64,000 nt of DNA from Odontesthes bonariensis (GCF_027942865.1 NC_134524.1:6869536-6933535), one strand, 5' to 3'; counted from the first letter of the stretch, positions 47,215 through 58,390 are shown. Notes: generated from the letters alone by a model not told the origin. A program made the numbers and translations.

Positions 47215-48620
47215 TTCACTAAAACTTCTGTGCAGTTATTTAACAGAACCCTGAAGGTCCATGAAGCATCTTTTCCTGCACATCCAGACAGACCTCTGAC
47301 CTTTTCACCTCTCAGACCGTCTTCATGAACTGAGACAAACAAACTGGATGAAAGACAGAGAGGACCAACATCTGAGTAGAGACTAAGAGGACTCTGTGGA
47401 TTCTTCTTCTCTGATTCTATGAATATAATCACAGAAGAAGAAGAAAAGGCTCCATTATCAGTGTCTGCTGCAGCTTAATAACTTCTAATCAGTCCAGCAG
47501 GGGGCAGTAATGCTCCTCACACAGCTGGAAGTCATGAGTGGAAATGATCTCAGAGTTGATAACGATCCCATGTTGACACAAAGTGTTTCACTCAGAGAAA
47601 CGTGCTGCTCATCAGGAAGATCATTTATCTGACTTATGAGGACCTTGAGTCCTTCGCTCTGTTGTTTCAACCTGCTGTTTTACATCATTATTTAAAAAAA
47701 TGTCTGGAATCATCACAAAGATATGAACTGTTATCGTGTCTTCATCCTGTGACAAAGTCCATGAAATCTGAAACATCCTCTCTGTGTGTGAAGTATTCAG
47801 GTTCCTGAAGATCCTGATGATGTTCTGACGTGTTCACTGACATCAAACTGTGCAGGTTCACAGGAAGTGAAGTTTTTCTTTCTGATGACACAAACAGTGT
47901 TGCAGTTCTGCATCGATCCACAGTGATTCTGCAGCATTGGAGGCACTTTGTTGTCTGAAAACTGTCCAATTTCTGACCTTCAGTCCAGAGTTCATTTTCA
48001 GCTTTAAGCTTCTTTTATTTCTCCACATAAAGCTTTGATGTTTGTTCTGGTGAAGCTGAAACAGGCAGCCTTCTGCTGGTCCTCCTGTCTGATGATACAG
48101 CCAGCTGATATTCAGCGTCTGTTCTCGTCTTTCTATCATCGTGTGTAAGCTTGAAATAAAAAAAGCCAAAATACATGTTAAAATGAACCTGATTTCCAGC
48201 ATTAAAAAGCTCCAAATAAACCTGCTGACTGGCAGATGTGCAGAGTTCCTGCAGCAAAGCATTAAATCTGCTCCCAGAACGCAGCGACTGTAACATGAAC
48301 TCACTGAAGATTGTATTTGAAAGTGTTTGTTTCGGTTTAACTTTTTGAAATAACTCATCTCATTTTCTCTGTTTTGTTTTGTTTGTGTGAAAATCAGAAT
48401 AAAAGAAAACGTTTTGTTGTGAGCAGCGTCTCACATGAACTCTGAGATCTGAATCTGTGTTGAGTTTTAGGTCAGTGAGTAAATTGGATTAAAATGGCAC
48501 TTTTCAAAGGTCACAAAGTGCTTTACAATGAAAATAAAACAATTAAAAGATAATAACTGAAGCTCATTAGCATGTTAAATAAGGATAAAGCATACCATAC
48601 AGTATCCAATACTTTTCAGA
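47215..48620. repeat. 3' flank of gene F: hairpin remnant and long tail module
   Basis: Degraded hairpin near 47405-47440, then the long tail module (47560-48480) in the same strand order as after orphan exons. Ends in a LINE-like piece shared with 4780-4960 and 29060-29210. No gene. Confidence 0.5.
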
Positions 48621-48824
48621 AAGCCAATTTAAATAGATGTGTTTGAAGAAGCTTTTTTAAAATGTCCACTTTTGCCAGCAAAAACAAAACCATACAACTT
48701 ACCCAAAATGGCCGCCTGGTTTCAAAAGGCTCACATGGGCCACACCCTCCACTTAAATATCCTGAACTTCTTCTTTGCTTCTTCAAAGAGTCTGTTTACC
48801 CTAAGTGCTCCCCCTGCTGGGCCC

Positions 48825-49517
48825 TCAGCTGCTATTGCTTCTTCTAATCCAAATCCACTGACTGGACTTTACTGCTTTATCTGACACTTCCTTCACTATC
48901 TTCCTCACACTCTGTCCACTTACACCCAGCTCCCTCAACAATGATACAACAGACTCAACAAATCCTCTACATCCTACTTCCACTGGACAGATTCTAACTT
49001 TCCATCCTCGCTGCTCTGCTTCTGCCCCCAACTCCACATATCTAAGCTTTTTCCTTTCATATGCATCTGCTACTAATTCCTCCCAAGGAACAGTCAGCTC
49101 TATGAAATATACTCTCATTCTACTTCTAGACCACAAGACTATATCAGGCCTTAGATTTGTAGAGACTATCTCCTGGGGAACAACAAGCTTATTTCCTAAA
49201 TCTACCTGCATCTCCCAATCACAAGCATTCTCCAAGCTGCCGTGCCTCCTTATCGTCTTATTAACTTTCTCCCCCTCTTGAACAAACTGAATTGCTGCTC
49301 TCTTCACCTTAGACCCTCCTAAGTTTACCTGCCTTCGTTTGTCTTCAGTACCTGCAGCTAAGCTTCTTAATACTCGGTCATGTCGCCATGTATACCGGCC
49401 TTGTGACAGACTAACCTTACAACCTGACAAAATATGCCTTAGAGTTGCAGTACCTGAACATAACAAACATAACGGGTCTCCATTTACCCAGAGTTTTAGG
49501 TTCTGGGGAGTTGGCAA
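48825..49517 (-). mobile_element. Restriction-endonuclease-type LINE, C-terminal ORF (copy 2)
   Basis: 230 codons, same motifs as 29381-30100 (zinc knuckle, RPDIVLWS, FIELTVPWE), with scattered substitutions and a small deletion. Still open, but lacks reverse transcriptase. Confidence 0.7.
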
Positions 49518-49782
49518 TACATCATATGTTGCTGATATATAACACTGATATATTCACTCATATATTATTGGGTTTGTGTCGTGCTGTGTGTTTAATAAAG
49601 CTTTAATAAAACTGAAACCAGAAAAGGAAATTAAACAACATGTTTTCATGTTGTAAAATACTTTATTTCTTATTTTAATAAAAGATTTGACAGATGTTTA
49701 CACTGTAAAATCCTGACTGTCAGAACATAGATGGGTGTGTTTTACAGATGTGTTACAGATGTCTTTGCTTTCATCTCAACAG

Positions 49783-49994
49783 AATGTATTGATCATTCAA
49801 TCAGTGACTCAGTGAATGTTTTCAGTCCACTGGAGACTTTAATTGGTCGACATGTTGAAGATGCAACAATTATACTGTGTGATATTGTTGCACCGATCAG
49901 GCTTCAGCTGAGTCGTCCTCGGTCAGAAGGAAAGGCCCACTCCAGGTACATAGTCCGAACAAGTTTAATGAACAAGTGGCAGACAGAGGAATAA
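49783..49994 (+). other. Possible terminal exon of an unknown gene (copy 2)
   Basis: Duplicate of 30366-30577 with acceptor, stop and downstream AATAAA retained. Confidence 0.25.
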
Positions 49995-50079
49995 CAGCAT
50001 TAAAGGCTTTACAAGATACAGGTCTGCATTATTTGATTAAGTGCGTGTGTATGTGTGTGGTCATCTGAAATAAAGGTGT

Positions 50080-51000
50080 AAAAATGTGTATTAATTACTG
50101 TGTAACACCCTATACAGCCTACACTATATAATGAATTAACAGCTGAGTGTAATCCAGCTGGCAGTAACATTAAATGATCAGTAGATGGCACCCTAAAACA
50201 ATAAATAGAATTCGCCTCAACATGTATAGATTCACAAATAGACTTACAACAGGTTACTACTGAACAGGAAATGGACTACAAAGACAGTGAAGCTAACATC
50301 CACATGTAACTCGTGGTATTACTCTTTAACAGCACACACAGAACTCTAGAAAACTGTTTTTCAGTACAGGTCAACGAGCATCTTTACAAAATAAAGCAAA
50401 CCTGAGTATTTTGAACAGAAACTGAGTATTTTGACTGAGCTGGGATTTAGTTCAAGACTCTTTTTTATTCTAATTCATCAAATGTTTCAGGCGTTCATCA
50501 TTTCCTGTTCACTGTTCATGTATCTGCATATAACATGCTAACTGTGTGTGTCTCAGCCTTATTGCTGCTGATGTCTAGATTGGAGTCACATTAAAGAACC
50601 AACATTTCCAAAGAGAATAAACTGAAGGACCATGCATCTGGGAAACCGCTCCAAGTGAAGATGGATGTTAGTGATTCTGAGCGGGACAGAGAACGGGCAC
50701 TTCTCTCATTCTATGAACAGACTGAAGGTCAGAAATTGGACAGTTTTCAGACAACAAAGAGCCTCCAATGCTGCAGAATCACTGTGGATCGATGCACAAC
50801 TGCAACACTGTTTGTGTCATTAGAAAGAAAAACATCACTTCCTGTGAACCTCCACAGTTTGATGTCAGTGAACACATCAGCTGTGTGAGGAGCATTACTG
50901 CCCCCTGCTGGACTGATTAGAAGTTATTAAGCTGCAGCAGCCTCTGATAATGGAGCCTTTTTTTCTTCTTCTTCTCTGATTCTATTTTTAGAATCAGAGA
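50080..51000. repeat. 3' flank of gene G with tail module and perfect hairpin
   Basis: Matches 1-900 and 30660-31200. Open frame 50661-50888 (+) is antisense to gene G. Hairpin 50969-51004. Confidence 0.55.
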
Positions 51001-51193
51001 AGAAGAATCCACAGAGTCCTCTTAGTCTCTACTCAGATATTGGTCCTCTCTGTCTTTCATCCAGTTTGTTTGTCTCAGTTCATGAAGACAGTCTGAGAGG
51101 TGAAAAGGTCAGAGGTCTGTCTGGATGTGCAGGAAAAGCAGCTTCATTGTAGTTTGGTTTCTGATAAAAAACTGCACTGAAGTTTGCTGTCTT

Positions 51194-52556
51194 TTAGGTG
51201 GATTTAGGGAAACAATGACGCAAGATGAGTTCGATAAGCAGAGCTACTGCAACTACTGCTGCTGCTGCTGCTGCTACTCCTATTGGTCCCAGTGCAGCAT
51301 AGAGTCCGATCCTTCCTCTGCTACTTGGTTTTGGACTCTCAGTCGGTCTCTGAGGTTGGGAGAGATCAGCAGCTGCTGTAAAGGACACAAAATGAAGGTG
51401 ATTTATGGGAATAGAAAACATTTCCCTCATCATCAAACTGTTGTTCTGCTGCATTTTGTCTGTTTTCTGTTAATTTGCTTTGAGTTTTGGATTCTGTGTT
51501 CACACAGAATAAAATGTTGTGGATACTGTTCATATGTACGAGTCTATATGAGCAACAAAACAGCACAAACAGAGACAGTTGGTTCTCAGCTGCTTTAAAC
51601 TCTGAGCTGGATAAACTGTGTTAGTTCTGTAGTGGTTCTTCATGGCTAACTACTGGAACATCTGAGCTTTAAATCTCATGTTAACTCTCAGCAGGAAAAC
51701 TCAGGGCTGGGCGAGTTAACTCGTTATTATCGCGTTAACTTGCTAATTATTTAACGCAGATAAATATTTTATTGCGCATTAACGCAGGTTTTATTATTTA
51801 TCTTATTATTGTAAAAGTCTTTTGCTCACAGGCTATTATTTTGTAAAAGTCTGCTACAATGCTAAAAGCTATACACTACTTTTGAATTTTGCGTACAAAT
51901 GCGATTAATCGTGATTAATCAGGGAAATCATGTGATTAATTAGATTAAATATTTTAATCGTTGCCCAGCCCTAGTAAAATATTAAGAAGATTAAATCTAC
52001 TGTGTGAACTCACCAGTGACGTTTAGTCGACATATTTCATAGCCGGAGCCAAAATCATTCTTCACTTCACACAGATACAGACCAGAGTCCTCAGTCCTGA
52101 GTCTGGACACATTAAGTCTGAGTCGTCCTTCTCTGAGGGCGTCTTTGTCACTCTGGACTCGTCCTGCAAACTCTTCATCCTGAGACTCTGACACCTCAGC
52201 ACCTTCATGAACACGATACAGGAGTAAAACTCTGTCATCAGTTATCAGGTCACAGAAGATATACAGGGAGCTCCAGGAGCTGTCAGGTTTGGTTGTGAAC
52301 GTCCACTCCAGAGTGATGCTGTGCTTCTCCTCTGCCTGATAGGAGCTCTGTGGCACATTCACTACAAATGTTGCTGCTGAGGAGACAGAGAGGGACAGAG
52401 AGGAGCAGACACTCTGTAACATGTGGCAGCAATGATCTGCACTATCTAAGCAAACACAGAAGATGATCAAAGTGTTTGGACTTGATAAAGTGAAGATGGA
52501 AACTGACCACAGACACATGAAGTGAGGATGATGAGCAGCAGGATCCTGCAGATCAT
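51194..52556 (-). CDS. Gene G: single V-set Ig membrane protein with Glu in the span
   Basis: Exons: signal 52556-52508, V 52376-52014, membrane 51375-51194; 197 residues. Untranslated exon 2 52803-52652. V: LEW, YIFCDL, DDRVLLLYRVHEG, DSGLYLC, FG loop NDFGSGYEIC, sequons NVS and NVT. Stalk LSQPQRPTESPKPSS, span LGPIGVAAAAAAVVAVALLIELIL with a GCA-repeat alanine run and Glu where gene D and the orphan at 21647 have Lys; tail RHCFPKST. Shares a miniature intronic element with D, so D and G are duplicates. Confidence 0.75.
51702..51972. mobile_element. Miniature hAT-like element in gene G
   Basis: Same insertion as 31948-32231; the left flank (about 25 bp) has been deleted. Confidence 0.75.
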
Positions 52557-52803
52557 CTTCTCCCTGTGAGAGGAGACAGAGGTGAAGAGTCGCCTCATTT
52601 TACAAACACAAACACACAATCATCAACAGCTAGAAGCAGAGAAACACATACCCTCTCTTCTGTCTCTGATCCACCACAAGACAGGAGCTGACTGCAGGCT
52701 CAATGAGATCAACTGCTGCTCAGCAGGAAAGGTAGCAGCATGAGGGGGCGGAGCCAAACAGCTGGAATAAAGCAGGACAGCTTTCAGTAAGGCAGCCTTC
52801 AGT

Positions 52804-53450
52804 CTGTGCAGGAAGACACACAAGACTAAAGATTTTAAAGACTCCAGATCTTAGAGTCACTATTTGTAAGAACACATCTGGATTGTTCTGACATTATTTC
52901 CCATCACGCCTGGTGATTAACATCAATGCAGTCGACCAATAAGCAGCTTTTAGCCCCAGCTGCATATTTAAGAGCTGTTGTGTGTTGAGAAGACAGGAAG
53001 AAAGAAAAAAACATGATATCCACTGAATGTAGCCGAGTAACCTCATATGATGCTTTCACGGACCTTCGACTACAGTACGAGAATTCGAGCTTTGTGCTGT
53101 TTTATGTGAAAACACACAAAGAAAGTATAAAGTTGCTTCAGAAACACATTAAAGACGAAGAAACATCGAAGACATACGGTCATAATAAACATATTTAATA
53201 AATCTTCGTGAGTCCTGACTCCTGAATGTGAGAAAGACTTATTTCTCTTCTCTCGCCTGTTTGAGCCCCTCCTCCTGTTCTAAACTTTCCTCCCTGTTCT
53301 CCTCTCTCTCCTTATCCTGAACATGTTCCAGTATAACTGATTCTATTCAGATCACACAGTAAAAGTAACAACTTTACTTTTCCAAACACAGAATTATTGT
53401 CAGAACAGCAGCAACAAAGACTTTCTGTGTCAGACATCTGGACACATTAC
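52804..53450 (-). other. Gene G intron 1
   Basis: Equivalent to gene B's intron without the hAT insertion; the empty target lies near 53210. No gene. Confidence 0.6.
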
Positions 53451-53690
53451 CTTCTCTCCTCTCCTTCTTCCTCTAGAACATGAAGCTGTTATTCAGGCAG
53501 CTCAGAAGTTTGGTTTGTCCGCAGCTTGCTGAATAAATAGTGGATATGACCCATCAGAGAAGATTTAGATCCTTTAAGTTCTGCTGGAGCTGTGATGCTG
53601 TCTGTTGGACTAACTGAGGCTCTGATTTATATACAGAGAAACTGTCATTGTTCTCGGCGGAGGCGGATCAGTCAACCCTGCCCCATTGCT
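53451..53690 (-). promoter_or_regulatory. Gene G promoter and untranslated exon 1
   Basis: TATA box 53633-53626, degenerate GC box (ccctgcccc complement, about 53676-53684), donor after 53451. The first upstream ORF has lost its ATG. Confidence 0.65.
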
Positions 53691-54063
53691 ACTCGAAAAA
53701 AAGCAGTTTAATCAAGTTTCGTTGTCTGTAGTTCTGCTGTTTCGTGGTTTTGTCTCTGTTACAGATGAGGAACATGAAGTAGATGCTGCTAAAGGAAGAG
53801 GAACTGATTTTTTCTAACCAGCAGTTATTATTGTGTTATTGTTCACATGATGATGTTAAATCTCCCTGTGCTGTTTTGTTGCTCATATAGACTCGTACAT
53901 ATGAACAGTATCCACAACATTTTATTCTGTCAGCTGTGAACACAAAATCCAAAACTCAAAGCAAATGAAGAGAAAACAGACAAAATGCAGCAGAACAACA
54001 GTTTGATGATGAGGGAAATGTTTTCTATTCCCATAAATCACCTTCATTTTGTGTCCTTTACAG

Positions 54064-54110
54064 CAGCTGCTGATCTCTCCCAACCTCAGAGACCGACTGA
54101 GAGTCAGTAA
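54064..54110 (+). pseudogene. Orphan stalk exon with membrane span deleted
   Basis: Acceptor, LSQPQRPTES, then a junction straight into the 3' flank giving a TAA at 54108. The deletion removes the span and tail seen in the orphans at 17506 and 33895. Confidence 0.65.
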
Positions 54111-54820
54111 TGCTCCTCACACAGCTGATGTGTTCACTGACATCAAGCTGTGCAGGTTCACAGGAAGTGAAGTTTTTCTTTCTGATGACACAAACAGTGT
54201 TGCAGTTCTGCATCGATCCACAGTGATTCTGCAGCATTGGAGGCACTTTGTTGTCTGAAAACTGTCCAATTTCTGACCTTCAGTCTGTTCATAGAATGAG
54301 AGAAGTGCCCGTTCTCTGTCCCGCTCAGAATCACTAACATCCATCTTCACTTGAAGCGGTTTCCCAGATGCATGGTCCTTCAGTTTATTCTCTTTGGAAA
54401 TGTTGGTTCTTTAATGTGACTCCAATCTAGACATCAGCAGCAATAAGGCTGAGACACACACAGTTAAATGTAAATGTATTTTATTTATACAGCCCTTTAC
54501 AGACAATCCTTACGATGTACCAAAGTGCTTTACAACAGGTAATAAATAAAGAGAAGAATAAGTTAGCATGTTATATGCAGATACATGAACAGTGAACAGG
54601 GAATGATGAACGCCTGAAACATTTGATGAATTAGAATAAAAAGTCTTCAACTAAATCCCAGCTCAGTCAAAATACTCAGTTTCTGTTCAAAATACTCAGG
54701 TTTGCTTTATTTTGTAAAGATGCTCATTGACCTGTACTAAAAAACTGTTTTCTAAAGTTCTGTGTGTGCAGTTAACAAACAATAGTACCAACAGCAAATG
54801 GACAATCTTAAGGCAGCTAG
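54111..54820. repeat. Tail module and L2-like tail (after the orphan)
   Basis: Antisense open frame 54344-54117, reversed L2-like tail at 54475-54540. Same order as 34120-34700. Confidence 0.5.
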
Positions 54821-54824
54821 ATAT

Positions 54825-55175
54825 CGGATTACGTTACCCATGATGCACCTCAGTTGTAGTTCCGGTGTTGCGCAGATGAACAGGTGTGTCGGAGGTGAAA
54901 CTCATATCAGTATTCCTGTGTGTCTGAATACTGTGTTTACAGCAGTGATGTATGTTTAATCGTCCCTTTGCTTTCCAAGAATGCCATTTGTATTATTAAT
55001 AAGTTAGCTCGTTGCTAATGCTAACAGTGTAAACATATGTCAAATCTTTTATGAAGAAATAAAATGAAGAAAGTGTTTTACAACATGAAAACATGTTATT
55101 TAATTTCCTTCTCTGGTTTCAGTTTTGTTAAAGCTTTATTAAACACACAGCGTGACACAAACACAATCAAATATG
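54825..55175. repeat. Promoter-like duplicated module, copy 3
   Basis: As 18990-19341. Confidence 0.55.
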
Positions 55176-55887
55176 TATGAATATATCAGTGTGTAGGTGG
55201 AAATTCAGCTAAAAGTGAGAGATTCATGTCACAGAAACAAATGTTTTTAAGTTCTTGATATATTAAACAATTCACCTCTTATGTTCTTCATTTAACTCAG
55301 ATCATTTGTTTCTGTGACATGATTCTGACACTTTTAACAGAATTTCCAAGAATCACACTTTCTTTAAGCTGTAAACGAAGCTCCTTCATCGGTGATTTGG
55401 AAGAGCCGGCTTTCATCCCGGCCTCTTTACACTGAAAGCTCTGAGTGAACCACTTTGTGTCAACATGGGATTGTTAATAACACAGAGACCATGTCCACAT
55501 GTGTTCCAGCTGTGCAGGTGCAGCTCAATTTAAAGAGCTTCAATTTTCCCTGAGAGACAATTTAGAACAGATAGAGCAGGTGTACACATTGTGCAGAATA
55601 TACACACTGACACATTTATACTTAAACGTATAAAATTATCAAATAAATATATGAAAACATATTTAATCTATAAATATAAAGCAAATGGGTGAAAAACAGT
55701 ATTTATATGGTGTAAAGATTGCTGTGATATGAAGATATAAGAAAACAGAAGTGATGTCGGTGCAATTAGCAAAGACAAAGAAGGAAAAACAATCAGAATA
55801 AAATGTGCAGACAGCAGGAAACAAACAGAAGGTCAAAGTTTGGGGGGTATCCTGCATGCTGCATCAGTAGTTTGCGTCAGCTGCGAC
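55176..55887. repeat. Flank shared with gene E
   Basis: Matches 35286-36038. No gene seen. Confidence 0.55.
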
Positions 55888-56899
55888 TCACACACGAATG
55901 AAAAGGTTCTGATGAGGCTGACGGCAACAGTAAATGAGCATGATATGCAGAATTACTGCTGCTACTGCTATCAGAACCATAACAGAACGGAAGCCGATCC
56001 CTGGACTGTCTGGTTGTGGACTGTCTGGTTGTGGACTGTCTGGTTGTGGACTGTCTGGTTGTGGACTGTCTGGTTGTGGACTGCCTGGTTGTGGACTCTC
56101 AGTCGGTCTCTGAGGTTGGGGGTGATCAGCAGCTGCTGTAAAGGACACAAAATGAAGGTGATTCATGGAAATAGAAAACATTTATTTAGTAATTCTTCAG
56201 CTGCTGTCAGAGAAGCTGTTGTTTGAGATGTTTCCCTGCTTCGGATTCAGATCAATGCATCATTAGCAGGCTTTTGCAAAGCTCAACAATCTTTTAAAGA
56301 GATATATTCGGCCCTTGAGGACCAGATGTGGACATTCCTGTACTGTGTGAACTCACCAGTGACGCTGAGTCGACATCTTCCGGAGCCATAATCATTCTTC
56401 ACTTTACACACATACAGACCAGAGTCCTCAGTCCTGAGTCTGGACACATTAAGTCTGAGTCGTCCTTCTCTGAGGGCGTCTTTGTCACTCTGGACTCGTC
56501 CTGCAAACTCTTCATCCTGAAACTCTGACACCTTAACACCATCATACCTGAGTTCATACACTGTATGTATATCTCCCTCATCAGTTCTCAGTTCACAGGA
56601 GATATATGGGAAACTCCAGGAGCTGTCAGGTTTGGTTGGGAACGTCCACTCCAGAGTGATGCTGTGCTTCTCCTCTGCCTGATAGGAGCTCTGTGGCACA
56701 TTCACTACAAATGTTGCTGCTGAGGAGACAGAGAGGGACAGAGAGGAGCAGACACTCTGTAACATGTGGCAGCAATGATCTGCACTATCTAAGCAAACAC
56801 AGAAGATGATCAAAGTGTTTGGACTTGATCAAGTGAAGATGGAAACTGACCACAGACACATGAAGTGAGGATGATGAGCAGCAGGATCCTGCAGATCAT
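55888..56899 (-). CDS. Gene H: single V-set Ig membrane protein with expanded stalk
   Basis: Exons: signal 56899-56851, V 56719-56357, membrane 56135-55888; 219 residues. Untranslated exon 2 57146-56995. The V domain is the most divergent: after LEW it has PYISCELRTDEGDIHTVYEL where the others have (D/E)LITD.....LY.V, and a two-residue-shorter FG loop (YGSGRC); DSGLYVC is kept. One sequon (NVS). The stalk has six PQPxS repeats, next most after A. Span VMVLIAVAAVILHIMLIYC, tail CRQPHQNLFIRV (Phe where E has Tyr). Confidence 0.75.
56010..56100 (-). repeat. 15-bp coding minisatellite in the gene H stalk
   Basis: Six units of the repeat that is also expanded in gene A; one unit encodes PQPGS. 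Confidence 0.85.
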
Positions 56900-57172
56900 C
56901 TTCTCCCTGTGAGAGGAGACAGAGGTGAAGAGTCGCCTCATTTTACAAACACAAACACACAATCATCAACAGCTAGAAGCAGAGAAACACATACCCTCTC
57001 TTCTGCCTCTGATCCACCACAAGACAGGAGCTGACTGCAGGCTCAATGAGATCAACTGCTGCTCAGCAGGAAAGGTAGCAGCATGAGGGGGCGGAGCCAA
57101 ACAGCTGGAATAAAGCAGGACAGCTTTCAGTAAGGCAGCCTTCAGTCTGTGCAGGAAGACACACAAGCATTT

Positions 57173-57415
57173 GCATAAAATCAAGAGAATTATGGACAAC
57201 CCTGAACATCCTCTCCATGAGACTGTTATCGGAAAACAGAGTCTCTTCAGTCAAAGGCTTCTTCAGTTTGGATGCAAAACGGACCGCTACAGGAAATCTT
57301 TCCTGCCCACAGCCATCAGCATCTATAATAACTCCTTGATTTAATTGAGCTACATCAACATTTAATTTCCCTCTGGGATAAATAAAGTATTTTTGAATTG
57401 AATTTGAATTGAATT
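57173..57415 (+). mobile_element. LINE 3' end in gene H intron 1
   Basis: The translation gives MDNPEHPLHETVIGKQSLF and FLPTAISIYNNSL, then 'ttccctctgggataaataaag' and 'gaattgaatt' repeats, the usual ending of a fish LINE. It interrupts a stretch that is continuous in A and E ('caagcatt|cacattcac'). Confidence 0.65.
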
Positions 57416-58128
57416 CACATTCACTTACAATTCTCCCTTTAATCAGATATCTCCCAGCCCATAGGCCACATCAGGCACCTTCAGCTCTACTTTCACAGTT
57501 TCCTTCAAACTAGTTGAAAAGCAGAATGAAAATGAGGTTCATTAGTTTTAGTTTTCTTCCAACCCCAAAACGATTTACTTGGTATTTGAAGTTGAAAGTA
57601 TAGCACACCACTTTGAAGTATGTTTAAGTAGTATAAGCAGCTTTTAGCCCCAGCTGCATTTTTAAGAGCTGAAAAAGCAGCAGTCATGGGTACAAAGGGA
57701 AGTGACAGTCTGTGGAACTGTGCCACCTCATTGATGCAAATAACTCCTGTTTTGAATATTGTGCAACAAAGTCATCGTTTCACTTTTATACTTCAACATG
57801 ATGGAAGACGTAAATGCAGAGTAACTCAACCCGACTGATACAATTGTCATAAAATAAACTAAAAACTTTGGATAAAATTAAACGTTTGATGTTCCTGTCA
57901 ACCCAAGATGTGAGAAAGACTTCTTCGTCTCCCCGTAGGTAAGCAGACACACCTGTTCGAAACTTTCCTCCCTGTTCTCCTCTCTCTCCTTATCCTGAAC
58001 ATGTTCCAGTAAAACTGATTCTATTCAGATCACACAGTAAAAGTAACAACTTTACTTTTCCAAACACATAATTATTGTCAGAACAGCAGCAACAAAGACT
58101 TTCTGTGTCAAACATCTGAACACATTAC
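57416..58128 (-). other. Gene H intron 1 remainder
   Basis: Closely matches gene A's intron 1. No gene. Confidence 0.55.
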
Positions 58129-58390
58129 CTTCTCTCCTCTCCTTCTTCCTCTAGAACATGAAGCTGTTATTCAGGCAGCTCAGAAGTTTGGTTTGTCCGC
58201 AGCTTGCTGAATAAATAGTGGATATGACCCATCAGAGAAGATTTAGATCCATTAAGTTCTGCTGGAGCTGTGAGACTGTCTGTTGGGCTAACTGAGGCTT
58301 TAGTTTTATAGCTGGTTTTATAGCTGGTTTTATAGCTGGTTTTATAGCTGCTTTTATAGCTGGTTTTATGGCTGGTTTTATGGCTGCAGG
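58129..58390 (-). promoter_or_regulatory. Gene H untranslated exon 1 with a repeated TATA promoter
   Basis: Donor after 58129; both upstream ORFs kept. Upstream, at 58302-58385, are seven 12-bp units (plus-strand 'ggttttatagct'), five of which read TATAAAA on the minus strand. The first copy is at 58310-58304, the same distance from the donor (175 bp) as the single TATA box in A, B, E and G. The GC box is absent. Confidence 0.65.
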
